Source: CBDCZY01 sp965224745 (GTDB taxonomy: Bacteria > Pseudomonadota > Gammaproteobacteria > Methylococcales > Methylomonadaceae). Taken from it: a DNA stretch of 64,000 bases. Made by a program: the position numbers and the translations under genes. The notes under the pieces were generated by a model that worked only from the letters and a program-made list of their open reading frames with translations, had not been told where the DNA came from and did not search any database. Position 1 is the first letter of the stretch; each line of letters starts with the position of its first letter. Where the stretch lies: positions 62,001 to 126,000 of the forward strand of contig CBDCZY010000004.1 in the NCBI GenBank assembly GCA_965224745.1, written 5' to 3'. Of the stretch, positions 1-9,030 are shown piece after piece.

Positions 1-123
1 TACGGGCATGGAACGGGTCATGTGTTTAACCTTGGCCATGGTATTCTTCCTGACATTAACCCTGAACATGTTGCCGCAATGGTTGATGCGGTGCATGAGT
101 TTAGCCCTCAATATCATTGTTAA
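1..123 (+). CDS. hemE: Uroporphyrinogen decarboxylase, C-terminal end (partial)
   Basis: Only the last 40 codons are present; the gene enters from the left edge. The reading frame starting at base 1 gives a C-terminus with GHGTGHVFNLGHGI followed by PEHVAAMVDAVHEF and a TAA stop, which is the conserved tail of HemE (substrate-cleft FNLGHG motif). HemE decarboxylates uroporphyrinogen III to coproporphyrinogen III in the cytoplasm during heme synthesis. The other heme gene in the window, hemL, lies about 40 kb away. The family call is secure from this tail, but nothing can be said about the rest of the protein. Confidence 0.9.
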   Translation, partial: YGHGTGHVFNLGHGILPDINPEHVAAMVDAVHEFSPQYHC

Positions 124-241
124 TTTTACTTCTCAAAATCACAGCCCATAGTATGGAATATCTATTGTTTCCTACTCCATTCCTGATCCGACAGAAGATC
201 ATCAGATAGCTATTAAATGTAGTCATGTTTTTTGAAAAGCA

Positions 242-979
242 GTGTTACTAATCGGTTTAAGTTCTCTTCAATTACTTGCTGTTGGTTTATTGTTTATTTG
301 GGCTGGTTTCGTCCGTTCCGGCTTGGGCTTTGGGGGAGCCGCTCTGGGGCTGCCATTAATGTTGTTTGTGCATGGTGACCCGCTCGTGTGGTTGCCGGTT
401 ATTGGTACCCATCTGCTATTTTTTTCCGGACTAACGCTGCGTACCCGCTTACATAATGTTGATTGGAACTATTTGTCTCAGTCATCATTCTATATCATTC
501 CTTCTGCGATAGTGGGAGTATTGGGGCTGGTTTCGTTACCGACTTTATGGCTGAATTTTTTTATATATTCAATTACGCTTTTTTATGGTTTTGTCTGGCT
601 ATTTAACAAAACAATAGAGAGTCATCATACCTGGATGGATAAAGGACTGCTGGTACTGGGCGGCTATGTGGCAGGTACATCTTTAACCGGTGCACCACTG
701 ATGGTGGCAGTATATATGCGTAATGTGAGCAAAGAACAATTACGAGACACACTATTCGTGCTGTGGTTTATTTTAGTGAGTATCAAGATGACCACTTTTA
801 TTATGCTATCAGTTAATTTGTACTTTATTGAAGCACTTCTGCTGTTGCCTGTCGCAGCCATCGGACACGTTCTTGGGCTAAAAGCACATACTGCCATTAT
901 GCGAAATGACGTATCGTTCAAGCGTTGGGTTGGTGGTGGGCTGGTAGTCGTTAGTTCTTTAGGCTTAGCGAATTTGTAA
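242..979 (+). CDS. TSUP (TauE/SafE) family membrane permease
   Basis: 245 residues, almost entirely hydrophobic, with about seven to eight membrane segments. The N-terminal segment contains GFVRSGLGFGGAALGLPLM, the glycine-rich repeat typical of the TauE/SafE (sulfite/sulfonate exporter-like) family, and a second, weaker copy (GGYVAGTSLTGAPLMVAVY) lies near residue 140. Family members move sulfite, sulfonates or other organic anions across the inner membrane; the substrate cannot be read from sequence. The start is a GTG at 242 with a poor ribosome site, so the exact N-terminus is uncertain. It is monocistronic by spacing: 118 bases after hemE and 148 before yjbQ. Confidence 0.85.
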   Translation: MLLIGLSSLQLLAVGLLFIWAGFVRSGLGFGGAALGLPLMLFVHGDPLVWLPVIGTHLLFFSGLTLRTRLHNVDWNYLSQSSFYIIPSAIVGVLGLVSLPTLWLNFFIYSITLFYGFVWLFNKTIESHHTWMDKGLLVLGGYVAGTSLTGAPLMVAVYMRNVSKEQLRDTLFVLWFILVSIKMTTFIMLSVNLYFIEALLLLPVAAIGHVLGLKAHTAIMRNDVSFKRWVGGGLVVVSSLGLANL

Positions 980-1127
980 ACCGAGAGAAAGCGGCAGTTA
1001 TTCCTTTGATTTTAAAATTGAATTCTTTGCCACTCAGTTAGTTGGCTGCGTGAAGTATAGCAAACGCTTCTGTATCAACGTTATGATAAAGTTATGACAT
1101 ATTGAACAAATGATGAGATAACTATTT

Positions 1128-1547
1128 ATGTGGTTGCAAAAGGAGTTTCGATTGAAGAGCCGTTCTCGTGGTTTTCATTTAGTTACCAGTGAAATTTTGC
1201 ACGAGTTACCCGAGTTAAAAAACTATAAAATTGGTTTGATGAATTTATTGTTAAAGCACACTTCTGCATCGATTACCATCAATGAAAATGCAGATCCAAC
1301 GGTGCGGCAAGATTTTGAAAGCTATTTCAATAGAGCGATACCAGAAAACGAACCCTATTACAGTCATTTGGATGAAGGGCCTGACGACTTGCCAGCTCAT
1401 TTAAAGAGCAGTGTGTTAGGCGCTAGCCTGAATATACCCATAACCAATGGTCGTTTAAATCTTGGTACATGGCAAGGGATTTATTTATGCGAACACCGAA
1501 ATCATGCCGGGAGTCGCAGCATGGTGGTTACCATTCAGGGTGAATAA
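1128..1547 (+). CDS. yjbQ: YjbQ family protein (UPF0047, secondary thiamine-phosphate synthase type)
   Basis: 139 residues, the normal length for the family. Recognisable features are the N-terminal RSRGFHLVTSEI block, the central LLKHTSASITINENADP, a histidine-containing SHLDEGPDDLPAHLKSS stretch and LGTWQGIYLCEHR with its conserved WQ and EHR. YjbQ proteins are small cytoplasmic trimers; some members show weak thiamine-phosphate synthase activity, but the physiological role is unsettled. The ATG at 1128 is the only sensible start. The stop codon is overlapped by the terminal inverted repeat of a small MITE-like element (1544-1651), so the element sits directly on the gene's 3-prime end. Confidence 0.9.
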   Translation: MWLQKEFRLKSRSRGFHLVTSEILHELPELKNYKIGLMNLLLKHTSASITINENADPTVRQDFESYFNRAIPENEPYYSHLDEGPDDLPAHLKSSVLGASLNIPITNGRLNLGTWQGIYLCEHRNHAGSRSMVVTIQGE

Positions 1548-1651
1548 TCATTTTGTCCGTCTTCTGCGTTGTAGCAGCAGTTGCAGAGCTTGCTATGTGC
1601 CTGCGTTTGTGCAAAACAGCAACCCTGGTTTTTGCACTAGAAAATGATTAT
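1544..1651. repeat. MITE-like hairpin element, copy A
   Basis: A 108-base non-coding element bounded by the perfect 11-base inverted repeat ATAATCATTTT (1544-1554) and AAAATGATTAT (1641-1651). Its core, from about 1558, reads CGTCTTCTGCGTTGTAGCA and continues to CTTGCTATGTGCCTG. The same core recurs in the element at 41661-41828, and its CGTTGTAGCA word recurs in the fragment near 36700. No coding capacity is seen. The left repeat overlaps the yjbQ stop codon. It may act as a bidirectional terminator or be a passive non-autonomous mobile element. Confidence 0.6.
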
Positions 1652-1810
1652 CCAGATTAAAATCTTAATTAGGTGGAACGTAATTGCTTTATTCTGCTTC
1701 TAAGTAAAGAAATCCAGTAAAAAAATTGATCAGTCCTGAGTCGCGGGTAAGTGGACTGTTTAAATGATAATACCAACACACCAAATGAATTCACAACGGG
1801 AGTTTGCAAA

Positions 1811-2272
1811 ATGAAAAATACAATAGTTTTTATAGCGTTTTTTTTGATACCTGCATTCACATATGCAGAATCGGATGCTGATACCAGTCAGAAACAATTT
1901 AAAGAAATGGTGGTTTATCGAAGCCCTACCTGCGGCTGCTGTGCCAAATGGATTGAACATCTGAAACAGGAGAACTTTAACATCAAGGATATTGTGACTG
2001 ATGATATGGACAGTATTAAAAGCCAATATAAAATCCCCAGGAAGTTATCGTCTTGTCACACTGCCGTAATTGATGGCTATGTTATAGAAGGCCATGTACC
2101 AGCAGAAGATATAAAGACTTTACTGACGTCAAAAGCAGATGTCGTGGGCATTACCGTTCCTGGTATGCCGGTCGGAACACCAGGTATGGAGATGGGGGGT
2201 AAAAAAGATCCTTTCGATGTCATTTCTTTTGATAAACAAGGCAGCTATAAAGCCTATCATCGTTACGAATAA
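1811..2272 (+). CDS. DUF411 family periplasmic protein with CGCC motif
   Basis: 153 residues from the ATG at 1811, chosen because it follows a GGGAG ribosome site and begins a clear signal peptide (MKNTIVFIAFFLIPAFTYA, cleavage near residue 19). The mature part has the DUF411 pattern: YRSPTCGCCAKWIEHL with the CxCC cysteines, then a conserved SCHTAVIDGYVIEGHVP. Members are exported proteins thought to bind metals, often copper, and occur near metal-resistance genes; here no such genes adjoin. The stop is only five bases before glk, so co-transcription with glk-ald is likely. Confidence 0.85.
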   Translation: MKNTIVFIAFFLIPAFTYAESDADTSQKQFKEMVVYRSPTCGCCAKWIEHLKQENFNIKDIVTDDMDSIKSQYKIPRKLSSCHTAVIDGYVIEGHVPAEDIKTLLTSKADVVGITVPGMPVGTPGMEMGGKKDPFDVISFDKQGSYKAYHRYE

Positions 2273-2277
2273 CAACA

Positions 2278-3276
2278 ATGATCCTGTCAGGTGATTTGGG
2301 TGGAACTAAATCCTTGTTGGCTATCTATGAAGATCAGGATGACGATCTGGTTAGTATTCAGGAAGGGGCATTTCCAAGTCAGCAATATCAGACAATAGAA
2401 GCGTTGTTGAAAGATGCCCTCAAGGCCTTCAAAGTTACAAAAATCAATGCTGTTTGCTTAGGTGTCGCCGGACCGGTAATTCATGGCGACTGTCAGACTA
2501 CTAACTTGCCTTGGAAAATCAAAAAGAGTAGCTTGCAAGCGCTATTTTCATCCGATAATATCTTTTTGTTAAATGATTTGGAGGCAACTGGGTGGGGTGT
2601 ATTGACAGCTCCCAACTCGCAATTTGTCGATCTAAATTTTCAAGCCAAAAACTCATCTACAACCAGTAACAAAGCTGTTTTATCAGCAGGTACAGGTTTA
2701 GGGGAAGCCATCATGCCGTGGCATGGAAACTACCATGAGGTTATGGCAACAGAAGGCGGTCATACCGACTTTGGGCCGAATGATGATTTTGAAATGGCCT
2801 TGCTAAATTTCCTCAGAAAGAAACATTCAGGCCATATCAGTTACGAAAGGATTGTGTCAGGGGCGGGGCTTTACAGCTTGTACGAATTCATTGTGCAAAG
2901 TGAAAAAGCGATGACTTTACCGGATACTCAACAATTGATGCAACAAAAAGATCCGGCGGCGGTTATCGGTGAAAGAGGGCTTGCTGGCTCAGATAAAGCG
3001 TGCCAATTGGCGTTACAGCGTTTTGCCAGAATTTATGGCGCTGAAGCCGGTAATCTGGCTTTGAAATGTCTGCCTTATGGAGGACTCTATTTGGGTGGAG
3101 GAATCAGTATTAAAATCTTACCGGTATTACAGCAGCCATTCTTTATGGAAGGTTTTTTAAACAAAGGCAGGTATACCGAACTACTGCGCCGAGTTCCGGT
3201 AAAGGTTTGTTTAAACCCAGGCATAGCGCAGCTTGGGGCAGCGCACTTTGCATCGCAATATTTTTCGACACGTTAG
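2278..3276 (+). CDS. glk: Glucokinase (Glk family)
   Basis: 332 residues, close to the usual 320-330. The N-terminal phosphate-binding loop GDLGGTKSLLAIYE, the AGTGLGEA motif around residue 140, and ATEGGHTDFGP with the catalytic region around 160 identify the Glk/hexokinase fold rather than a ROK kinase. It phosphorylates glucose to glucose-6-phosphate with ATP in the cytoplasm. It lies between the DUF411 gene (5 bases upstream) and ald (8 bases between stop and start), so the three are probably one transcript. In a methylotroph the likely role is turnover of stored glycogen or sucrose; that is inference. Confidence 0.9.
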   Translation: MILSGDLGGTKSLLAIYEDQDDDLVSIQEGAFPSQQYQTIEALLKDALKAFKVTKINAVCLGVAGPVIHGDCQTTNLPWKIKKSSLQALFSSDNIFLLNDLEATGWGVLTAPNSQFVDLNFQAKNSSTTSNKAVLSAGTGLGEAIMPWHGNYHEVMATEGGHTDFGPNDDFEMALLNFLRKKHSGHISYERIVSGAGLYSLYEFIVQSEKAMTLPDTQQLMQQKDPAAVIGERGLAGSDKACQLALQRFARIYGAEAGNLALKCLPYGGLYLGGGISIKILPVLQQPFFMEGFLNKGRYTELLRRVPVKVCLNPGIAQLGAAHFASQYFSTR

Positions 3277-3284
3277 AGATCGGA

Positions 3285-4412
3285 ATGGATATCGGGGTTG
3301 TTAAAGAAATAAAACAACAGGAATATCGAGTATCCATCACGCCAGACGGTGTAGCAAGCCTGGTCACAGCGGGGCATAAGGTCTTGGTCGAACAAGGTGC
3401 AGGCATGGGGTCAGGGTTTATCGACGAACAGTATCGACAAGCAGGCGCCACTCTAGTTTTGACAGACAGAGCTTGGTCGAATGAGCTGGTTGTCAAAGTC
3501 AAAGAACCTTTGGAATCGGAGTATCGACATTTCAATGGCCAAATGGTGTTTACATTCTTCCATTTGGCGGGGGCAAAGCCAAGCCTTATCGAAAATTTAC
3601 TGCATAGAAAAATGACGGCTATAGCTTATGAAACGTTAGAAGATGAGCAAGGTCGTTTACCACTACTGATGCCCATGAGCGCGGTGGCCGGCAACATGGC
3701 AACGCTGATGGGCAGTTTTTACCTGGCGAAATTCAACGGCGGGAAGGGGATGCAGTTAGGTATCGTTAACGGCACAACGTTTGGGAAAGTTGTGATTATC
3801 GGCGATGGTGTCGTGGGACAACATGCCGCTACTGTGGCCATCGGCATGGGTTCAAGCGTTGTCATGTTTGGACTTAACCAAAAAAAGTATCAACAAAAGC
3901 AATGCCAAAACCAAAAGCACCAAAATTATACGTATTTTCTTTCCACGCCTGAATCCATAGAACGAGAAATAGTGAATGCCGACCTGGTGGTAGGTGCGGT
4001 TCTGCGGCATGGAGGGAAAGCGCCTTTTGTTGTCACAGAAGCGATGGTAAAGAAAATGACTCCCGGCGCAGTTATCGTCGATGTTAGTATTGACCAAGGC
4101 GGTTGCATTGAAACATCCAGACCCACCTCGCACCAAGACCCGATTTACACGTTACACAATGTAGTCCACTATTGTGTTGCTAATATGCCAGGTGCTTATC
4201 CAAGAACATCAACCCTTGCGCTAACGCAACAGACTTTGCTGTATATTCAAATGTTGGCCGAACAGGGTCTAACTTCAATGCTTAAAAAACCGGGGCTATC
4301 CAAAGCAATTAATACCTATGGCGGTTTCGTGACCAATAGTGATGTTGCACGGTCCTTATGTCTTTCGCACCGCTTTAAAAGAGTGGCAGAACTTATTGCT
4401 TCGGTTGGTTGA
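3285..4412 (+). CDS. ald: Alanine dehydrogenase
   Basis: 375 residues from the ATG at 3285. The longer open frame from 3207 lies inside glk and its first 26 residues resemble no dehydrogenase, whereas MDIGVVKEIKQQEYRVSITP is the standard Ald N-terminus. Substrate residues lie in RVSITPDGV and KVKEPLESEY, and the Rossmann NAD-binding motif is VVIIGDGVVGQHAATVAIGMG around residues 168-188. VGAVLRHGGKAPFVV matches the Ald pattern VGAVLIPGAKAP with substitutions. It interconverts L-alanine and pyruvate plus ammonium using NAD(H). It is placed eight bases after glk and followed directly by tRNA-Thr. Confidence 0.92.
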   Translation: MDIGVVKEIKQQEYRVSITPDGVASLVTAGHKVLVEQGAGMGSGFIDEQYRQAGATLVLTDRAWSNELVVKVKEPLESEYRHFNGQMVFTFFHLAGAKPSLIENLLHRKMTAIAYETLEDEQGRLPLLMPMSAVAGNMATLMGSFYLAKFNGGKGMQLGIVNGTTFGKVVIIGDGVVGQHAATVAIGMGSSVVMFGLNQKKYQQKQCQNQKHQNYTYFLSTPESIEREIVNADLVVGAVLRHGGKAPFVVTEAMVKKMTPGAVIVDVSIDQGGCIETSRPTSHQDPIYTLHNVVHYCVANMPGAYPRTSTLALTQQTLLYIQMLAEQGLTSMLKKPGLSKAINTYGGFVTNSDVARSLCLSHRFKRVAELIASVG

Positions 4413-4436
4413 AACTAAGTTAAAATAACAACCACG

Positions 4437-4512
<76 letters not shown>

Positions 4513-4598
4513 ATAAAACAGTAGCATTAACCCAGTGGCAAGTCCGTAAGCTGTTAAAAAACAAGTCTTACAAATCGATTTATTTGACTGGCAACAAC

Positions 4599-5546
4599 AT
4601 GACAACAGGCTTCACAAAAATTCTCAGCGCACAATTTTGGGTGCAGGCTTTTCAAGCATTTTTACAAACCTTCCGCCGTTTCCCGCTGGTTATGCTGAGC
4701 CTGATATTTATCACTTTGTTAACCATATTAAAGAGCCACAGTTATAATTTATTGGCTGCCCTTGAATGGCAACGAAGTATGCTAATGGGAATAGTTGGTG
4801 CATTGTGGTTTCTTGCATCGGGGTTGTTTTCTGAGAGTCATCAATGGACACGGGTTAAGCGTTATAGCTTGGCTTTGCCTGCTTTTGTCTTACTCTGCTG
4901 GAAAATCGTGACCAATGATACCTCAGCTCATTCCACTTGGACGATGTTGTTTGCGATTGCCTTGGCGGTCACATTTGCCGCTTATTTTTTCCGTCGTCAT
5001 GATAATGATTCGTTTTGGTATTTTAATTTTCAACTGATTGAGGCGCTTTGTTTTGCCTTTTTAGCCGCTTTAATACTGTGCGGTGGTCTAAGCTTAAGCC
5101 TAATAAGCATCGATTATTTATTTGACATAAAGGTCAGTCGCAAACTCTATGCAGATATTTGGGTTTTTGGTTGGTGCTTTTTCGCTCCCGCCTATTTTCT
5201 GGCCCAAGTGCCGACCCAATTTGATTATCAACGATCCGATTGTAAGTTCCCCCGTGGTGTTTATTTTATTCAGAATTATGTTTTGATCCCTTTATCGCTC
5301 ATTTACATGGTGATCCTGTATGCCTACTTCATCAAGATTTTGCTGCAATGGGAATTGCCCCGCGGTAATTTAGGATTGATGGTCTGCGCATTCGGCGTGA
5401 TCGGTATTGTCACCCACTGGATGATTTTTCCGATGCATGACCGCAATAAGCCGTTGCTGGGGTGGTTCTATCGTAATTTCTACAAAATGATGGTCGTGCC
5501 GCTGGGATTATTGATATTAGTGTACGCATTAACCAATACGGATTGA
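4599..5546 (+). pseudogene. DUF4153 membrane protein, N-terminal fragment (frameshifted)
   Basis: The first half of a DUF4153 inner-membrane protein, about 315 residues with eight or so hydrophobic segments. The ATG at 4599 is preferred over a TTG at 4584. The frame stops at 5546 just after LLILVYALTNTD. In the -1 frame the bases from about 5525 read RINQYGLTEPRYL, the conserved motif that normally links the membrane half to the C-terminal half of DUF4153 proteins, and this runs on into the next frame. The gene is therefore split by a single-base indel near 5510-5527, either a real mutation or a sequencing error. Function of the family is unknown. Confidence 0.75.
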
Positions 5547-6472
5547 CAGAACCCCGTTATCTTGTCGTGATTTGCGCTGTCTGGTTTGCGATCTTGATTG
5601 CCTGTCAATTAATCCAGCGTACAAATTTTCAATTGCGGCAAGTTTTAGTTTCGTTAGCCATACTTGCTCTAATCATTTCCGTTGGCCCTTGGCGCATTGA
5701 CACATTACCCGTAAAACATCAGCTTATAAGATTGCAGGCATTGCTCACCAAGCAAAACATGCTGGTCAATCAGCAATACTACCCGCCTAAAACTCAACTG
5801 GATTTTGCGATGAGGAAATCCATCAGTTCTATGGTGACTTACATCATCACTCATGGCGCTGGTGACAGTATGTCTCCCTGGTTTTCAGATAAAGATAATG
5901 TTGATTCAATCATCAGCCGGTGTATGACTCGACGTTGTTATCAAAGTGATGGCGTTAAATTTGTAAAACTCATGGGTATTGATTTTGTGAGATCGCATGA
6001 AAAAAAACAAAATGAATCATTTAGAATCAGTCTTGGCGGTGATGATCATAGGTACAGGCATGACAACACTCTCGTTCCGTTGGCCGGTTTCGATTACGCC
6101 ATCCCGTTACAGCTTTATTTCAATCAAAATTTAGTCAGCACAGCGGTTGATCAAGTTTGGCCCGAAAGTAGTAAAAATAAAATAACTGTTCTTTTGCGAA
6201 AAGACAACGAACTTGAAATTTCCTTCGGGAAGGCAAGGAAGGAAAGCATTAATCTCAACAAATTATTAAATAAACTTGCGAGCAGTCGCGATGTTAAAGT
6301 GCCAGCCGAAGAAGCGTATAAATTAATTCACAATCGATCTAACAATGGCTTAAAGATCAGGCTTTATATTGAAAATATCAACGGTAGGAACAACGATGGG
6401 ACGATGCAAATTACCAACGTACAAGGGATGTTGCTTATTCAATTTTTGGAGGAATCGATAGTCAATGAATAA
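5543..6472 (+). pseudogene. DUF4153 membrane protein, C-terminal fragment (frameshifted)
   Basis: The second half of the same DUF4153 gene, 309 codons. It begins with TEPRYLVVICAVWFAIL, one or two membrane segments ending at GPWRIDTLPVKHQLIRLQALL, then a long soluble part. Both blocks are normally internal to a protein of about 600 residues. The apparent TTG start at 5543 overlaps the upstream stop by three bases and has no ribosome site, so a separate start is unlikely unless translation is coupled. The soluble region keeps open reading for 240 codons without stops, which suggests that the frameshift is recent or a sequencing artefact. Confidence 0.75.
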
Positions 6473-6652
6473 GTGATTGTATTTTTTGCTTGGCCAAAGG
6501 CGAGTCTAACCAATCGCTGCTTCAAAATGCGAGTCTTATCTTTGATGCAGAATGCCATAGGGGGGGCGCTCTCTGGAATCGTGCGTTTTCATTATTGTAC
6601 CTGCAATGGTAAACCCAAAGAAAACTCCAAATCAAAGAACTAACGTACATCC

Positions 6653-6679
6653 TTGACGAATTGTCTTAGTTCTTATAAT
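6653..6679 (+). promoter_or_regulatory. Candidate sigma-70 promoter for the 6768 gene
   Basis: TTGACG at 6653-6658 and TATAAT at 6674-6679, separated by 15 bases, which is two shorter than ideal. It lies about 90 bases before the start at 6768 in a 290-base stretch with no gene. The -10 is perfect. The spacing lowers confidence. Confidence 0.4.
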
Positions 6680-6767
6680 GTTAAAAATTAACAATGGGTA
6701 GACATAGTCACTAATTTAATTTTCATCAAACGAATAGCAAGCTGATAAGCGATAGTTTGGAGCACAC

Positions 6768-7208
6768 ATGATCGATTTAGATGCAAGTAAAATAGCGGCT
6801 GAAGTAACCAGACAGTTCGCTTCTGGACAAATTAGCAACTTTGAATTCGAGATGAAAATGCCTGATTCTAACGATTCTGCTATCTGGGCAACTGAAGATA
6901 CTCTCCGGTGCTTCTACGACGATTTCAAAGAGCACAAGATTAACGCTCATTGGAAAGTGCCACATGAAGTCAAAAATATGATGGCTCGTTGGGTGATGTT
7001 TCTCTATTCAAACGAAGAGTACCTATGGCTAAAAATTAGTTGTCCTGGTATCCGGCCAATCGAATATGGTCTTGTCGGCAAACTGTTCAATGAACATAAA
7101 ATGCAGAAGTCATTTATGCGTGTAGGTAACTATTCAGTTTGGCCATTTATCAGTATTGAGTCATACGAAAGTGTAAAAAACAAACCTGTATTGTTGGCAG
7201 GGTCATGA
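6768..7208 (+). CDS. Protein of unknown function
   Basis: 146 residues, soluble, without signal peptide or membrane segment. I do not recognise a family. It begins MIDLDASKIAAEVTRQFASG and has an aromatic, acidic middle (WATEDTLRCFYDDFKEH) and two conserved-looking cysteines. The ATG follows a good GGAG site nine bases upstream. It is the first of three similarly sized, separately initiated genes on the plus strand, and its stop codon runs into an imperfect inverted repeat (about 7203-7304) resembling an integron attC site. A cassette origin is possible but unproven. Confidence 0.7.
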   Translation: MIDLDASKIAAEVTRQFASGQISNFEFEMKMPDSNDSAIWATEDTLRCFYDDFKEHKINAHWKVPHEVKNMMARWVMFLYSNEEYLWLKISCPGIRPIEYGLVGKLFNEHKMQKSFMRVGNYSVWPFISIESYESVKNKPVLLAGS

Positions 7209-7304
7209 CAAGCGAGTCAAATGGCTCCAAAAGCGACATCGCAAAGGTCGTTCTGCGCTTTGTACCCCTTGTTGTTAATCGATAGCTGAGCTCGCCACGT
7301 TTAT
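7203..7304 (+). other. attC-like imperfect inverted repeat
   Basis: The bases after the 6768 gene form nested inverted repeats. An outer arm, GACAAGCGAGTCAAA, faces GAGCTCGCCACGTTTAT with one extra base in one arm. An inner arm, AAAGCG, faces CGCTTT around 7230-7260. The site starts at the upstream stop codon and ends about 16 bases before the next start, as in integron cassettes. The outer GTTTATT deviates from the GTTRRRY core, no integrase gene is in the window, and the next gap (7731-7848) has no comparable site, so this is only suggestive. Confidence 0.25.
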
Positions 7305-7319
7305 TCGGAGGAACACAAA

Positions 7320-7730
7320 ATGTCTAATTACATCATTCCAACACTGAAATATAAAGACGCCGCAACAGCTATCGAATGGCTTTGCCAGGCGTTCGGGTTT
7401 GAGAAACATTTGGTCGTACCTGGCGAAGCGGGAAGCATAGAACATGCTCAACTCAAACTAAACGGTGACATGATTATGGTTGGCTCAGTCAGGGATTCGC
7501 CCTTTGATCAGTTGCAAAAAACGCCACATGCGGTAGGCGAGGCCGTAACGCAAAGCCCTTATATCATTGTAGAAGATGTCGATGCTCATTATCACCGGGC
7601 AGTTAGCGCTGGAGCAGTAATAGCAATGGAACCTGAAGATCAAGACTATGGAGGGCGTTTGTATTCTTGCATGGATCCAGAGGGTCATTTGTGGAATTTT
7701 GGATCCTACAACCCATGGGAAACCTTGTGA
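7320..7730 (+). CDS. VOC family (glyoxalase/bleomycin-resistance fold) protein
   Basis: 136 residues making one pair of beta-alpha-beta-beta-beta modules. It starts YIIPTLKYKDAATAIEWLCQAFGFE, a typical VOC opening, and ends RLYSCMDPEGHLWNFGSYNPWE, where the DPEGHLW glutamate/histidine region is part of the metal site; HAQL near residue 42 supplies another ligand. Such proteins act as small-molecule binding, isomerase or resistance proteins; the substrate cannot be told. A strong GGAGG site sits eight bases before the ATG. VOC proteins are frequent in mobile cassettes, which fits the neighbourhood. Confidence 0.85.
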   Translation: MSNYIIPTLKYKDAATAIEWLCQAFGFEKHLVVPGEAGSIEHAQLKLNGDMIMVGSVRDSPFDQLQKTPHAVGEAVTQSPYIIVEDVDAHYHRAVSAGAVIAMEPEDQDYGGRLYSCMDPEGHLWNFGSYNPWETL

Positions 7731-7851
7731 TTGCGGTGCAAACAGACCTCCAATCAAATATTTGTACAACAAAAAGTAACGTGTTCTTAACCCTCAGCCT
7801 TTATCCGACAATGACTTTGCGGTGATAGGTTGTAATCTTTAGGAGGAAATG

Positions 7852-8262
7852 ATGTTAAAGCAAACAATTTGGGCAGTTATTACAGTGTTTTTAGCATGGT
7901 CAATTTTGGACTTTCTTATTCACGGCGTACTACTTAAATCAACCTATCAAGCAACGTCCCATTTGTGGCGACCAGAAGACGAAATGAATATGCCTCTCAT
8001 GTCTTTCGTTACATTAGTTTTTAGCATTTGTTTTGTAGCTATTTATAGCTATTTTATTGAACCCAAATCATTAGCGACAGGGCTTAAGTATGGGCTTATT
8101 TTTGGTGTTGCAATGGGCGTGACGATGGGATTCGGGTCATACTGCTACATGCCTATTTCATTAGGTCTTGCTTTTAGCTGGTTCATTGGCAGTTTAGTCG
8201 AAATAACGATTGCAGGTAGCATTGTTGGCTTTTTGGTTAAGCCACTCGAAGACACAGTCTAA
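7852..8262 (+). CDS. Small integral membrane protein of unknown function
   Basis: 136 residues with four predicted membrane helices (roughly residues 5-25, 45-70, 78-100 and 105-130). The first helix is followed by FLIHGVLLKSTYQATSHLWRP, a pattern I have seen in uncharacterised four-helix membrane proteins. ATG codons occur at 7849 and 7852; 7852 is chosen because it is better spaced from the AGGAGG at 7841-7846. The gene stops 12 bases before the terminal repeat of a decayed IS1 copy. No function is assigned. Confidence 0.75.
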   Translation: MLKQTIWAVITVFLAWSILDFLIHGVLLKSTYQATSHLWRPEDEMNMPLMSFVTLVFSICFVAIYSYFIEPKSLATGLKYGLIFGVAMGVTMGFGSYCYMPISLGLAFSWFIGSLVEITIAGSIVGFLVKPLEDTV

Positions 8263-8274
8263 CCATCTTATCAG

Positions 8275-9030
8275 GGCATTGTTCAAAAAGTATAGTTTCT
8301 GGTAAAGTAGTATTTTTCCCGTGAGTAACTACCTATGGCGACTTGTCCGAAATGTCACTCAGCAGACTGCACGAAAGATGGTATAGTCAAAGAGAAACAA
8401 CGATATAAATGCAAATCATGTGGCTATAGGCATACCGTGAGCCACCAGGGACTTAGACCTGATATTAAGCGACAAGCGCTTGAGCTTTACCTGGAAGGGC
8501 TGGGTTTTCGCTCAATTGGCCGGTTTTTGAAATGCAGTCATGTGACGGTGTATTACTGGATCAAAGCCTATGGCGAATCGATCGAGGCAATTCGATCAGA
8601 AGCGGGTGTTGAAATTGTAGAAATGGATGAAATGCACACGTATATTGGCGTAAAAAAAACTATTGCTGGATCTGGATTGCTGTTGATCGACATGGAAAGC
8701 GCTTTCTCGCGTGCGTTGTGGGCTCCCGCGACACGGAAACAGGACGGGAATGATGGGAAGCCGTCAAAGACAGCACTATAAAAGGTGTTATGAGCGACTA
8801 TTGGAGTCCCTATGAAAAGTTTATCCCGGCTGGATTACATACACAATCAAAAGCTGAAACATATACGGTAGAAGGCTATAACAGCTTAAGCTTATTTAGA
8901 CACTTTCTCGCCCGATTACGCCGAAAATCGAAGTGTTATAGCAAAAGTAAGGAAATGCTTAAATATGCAGTGATGCTTTTAATGCTCAAATGGAACGGGG
9001 ATTTTGGAACTATACTTAATTAACAATACC
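8275..9030 (+). mobile_element. IS1-family insertion sequence, decayed copy
   Basis: A 756-base element. Imperfect terminal repeats are visible: GGCATTGTTC at 8275 and the complement of GGTATTGTTA at 9030, both continuing into an AGTATAGTT block. It encloses a broken transposase. No target duplication can be seen (flanks TTATCAG and CTTAAAA), so the insertion is old or rearranged. The terminal GGCATTG matches that of the IS1-family copy at 49728-50491, although the two transposases differ in sequence. Confidence 0.75.
8335..9023 (+). pseudogene. IS1-family transposase, frameshifted and with an internal stop
   Basis: The first frame (8335-8781) gives the InsA-type zinc finger CPKCHSADCTKDG...YKCKSCGYRHTV, a helix-turn-helix, and the catalytic start EMDEMHTYIGVKK. 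After DME the family sequence continues in the -1 frame as RFLACVVGSRDTETGRE, then a TGA at 8751-8753, then WEAVKDSTIKGVMSDYW and the conserved SKAETYTVEGYNSL...FRHFLARLRRK to the stop at 9023. The element therefore needs one -1 shift and also carries a nonsense codon, so it is probably dead. The shift sits at the same place as in the copy at 49.7-50.5 kb. Confidence 0.85.

Noticed and set aside
1462..1647. A small open frame overlapping yjbQ and the MITE-like element
   Set aside because: It is a shadow of yjbQ in another frame and runs into the repeat; no family pattern.
3207..3284. Extended ald start at 3207
   Set aside because: The extension lies within glk, and MDIGVVKEIK at 3285 is the canonical alanine dehydrogenase start.
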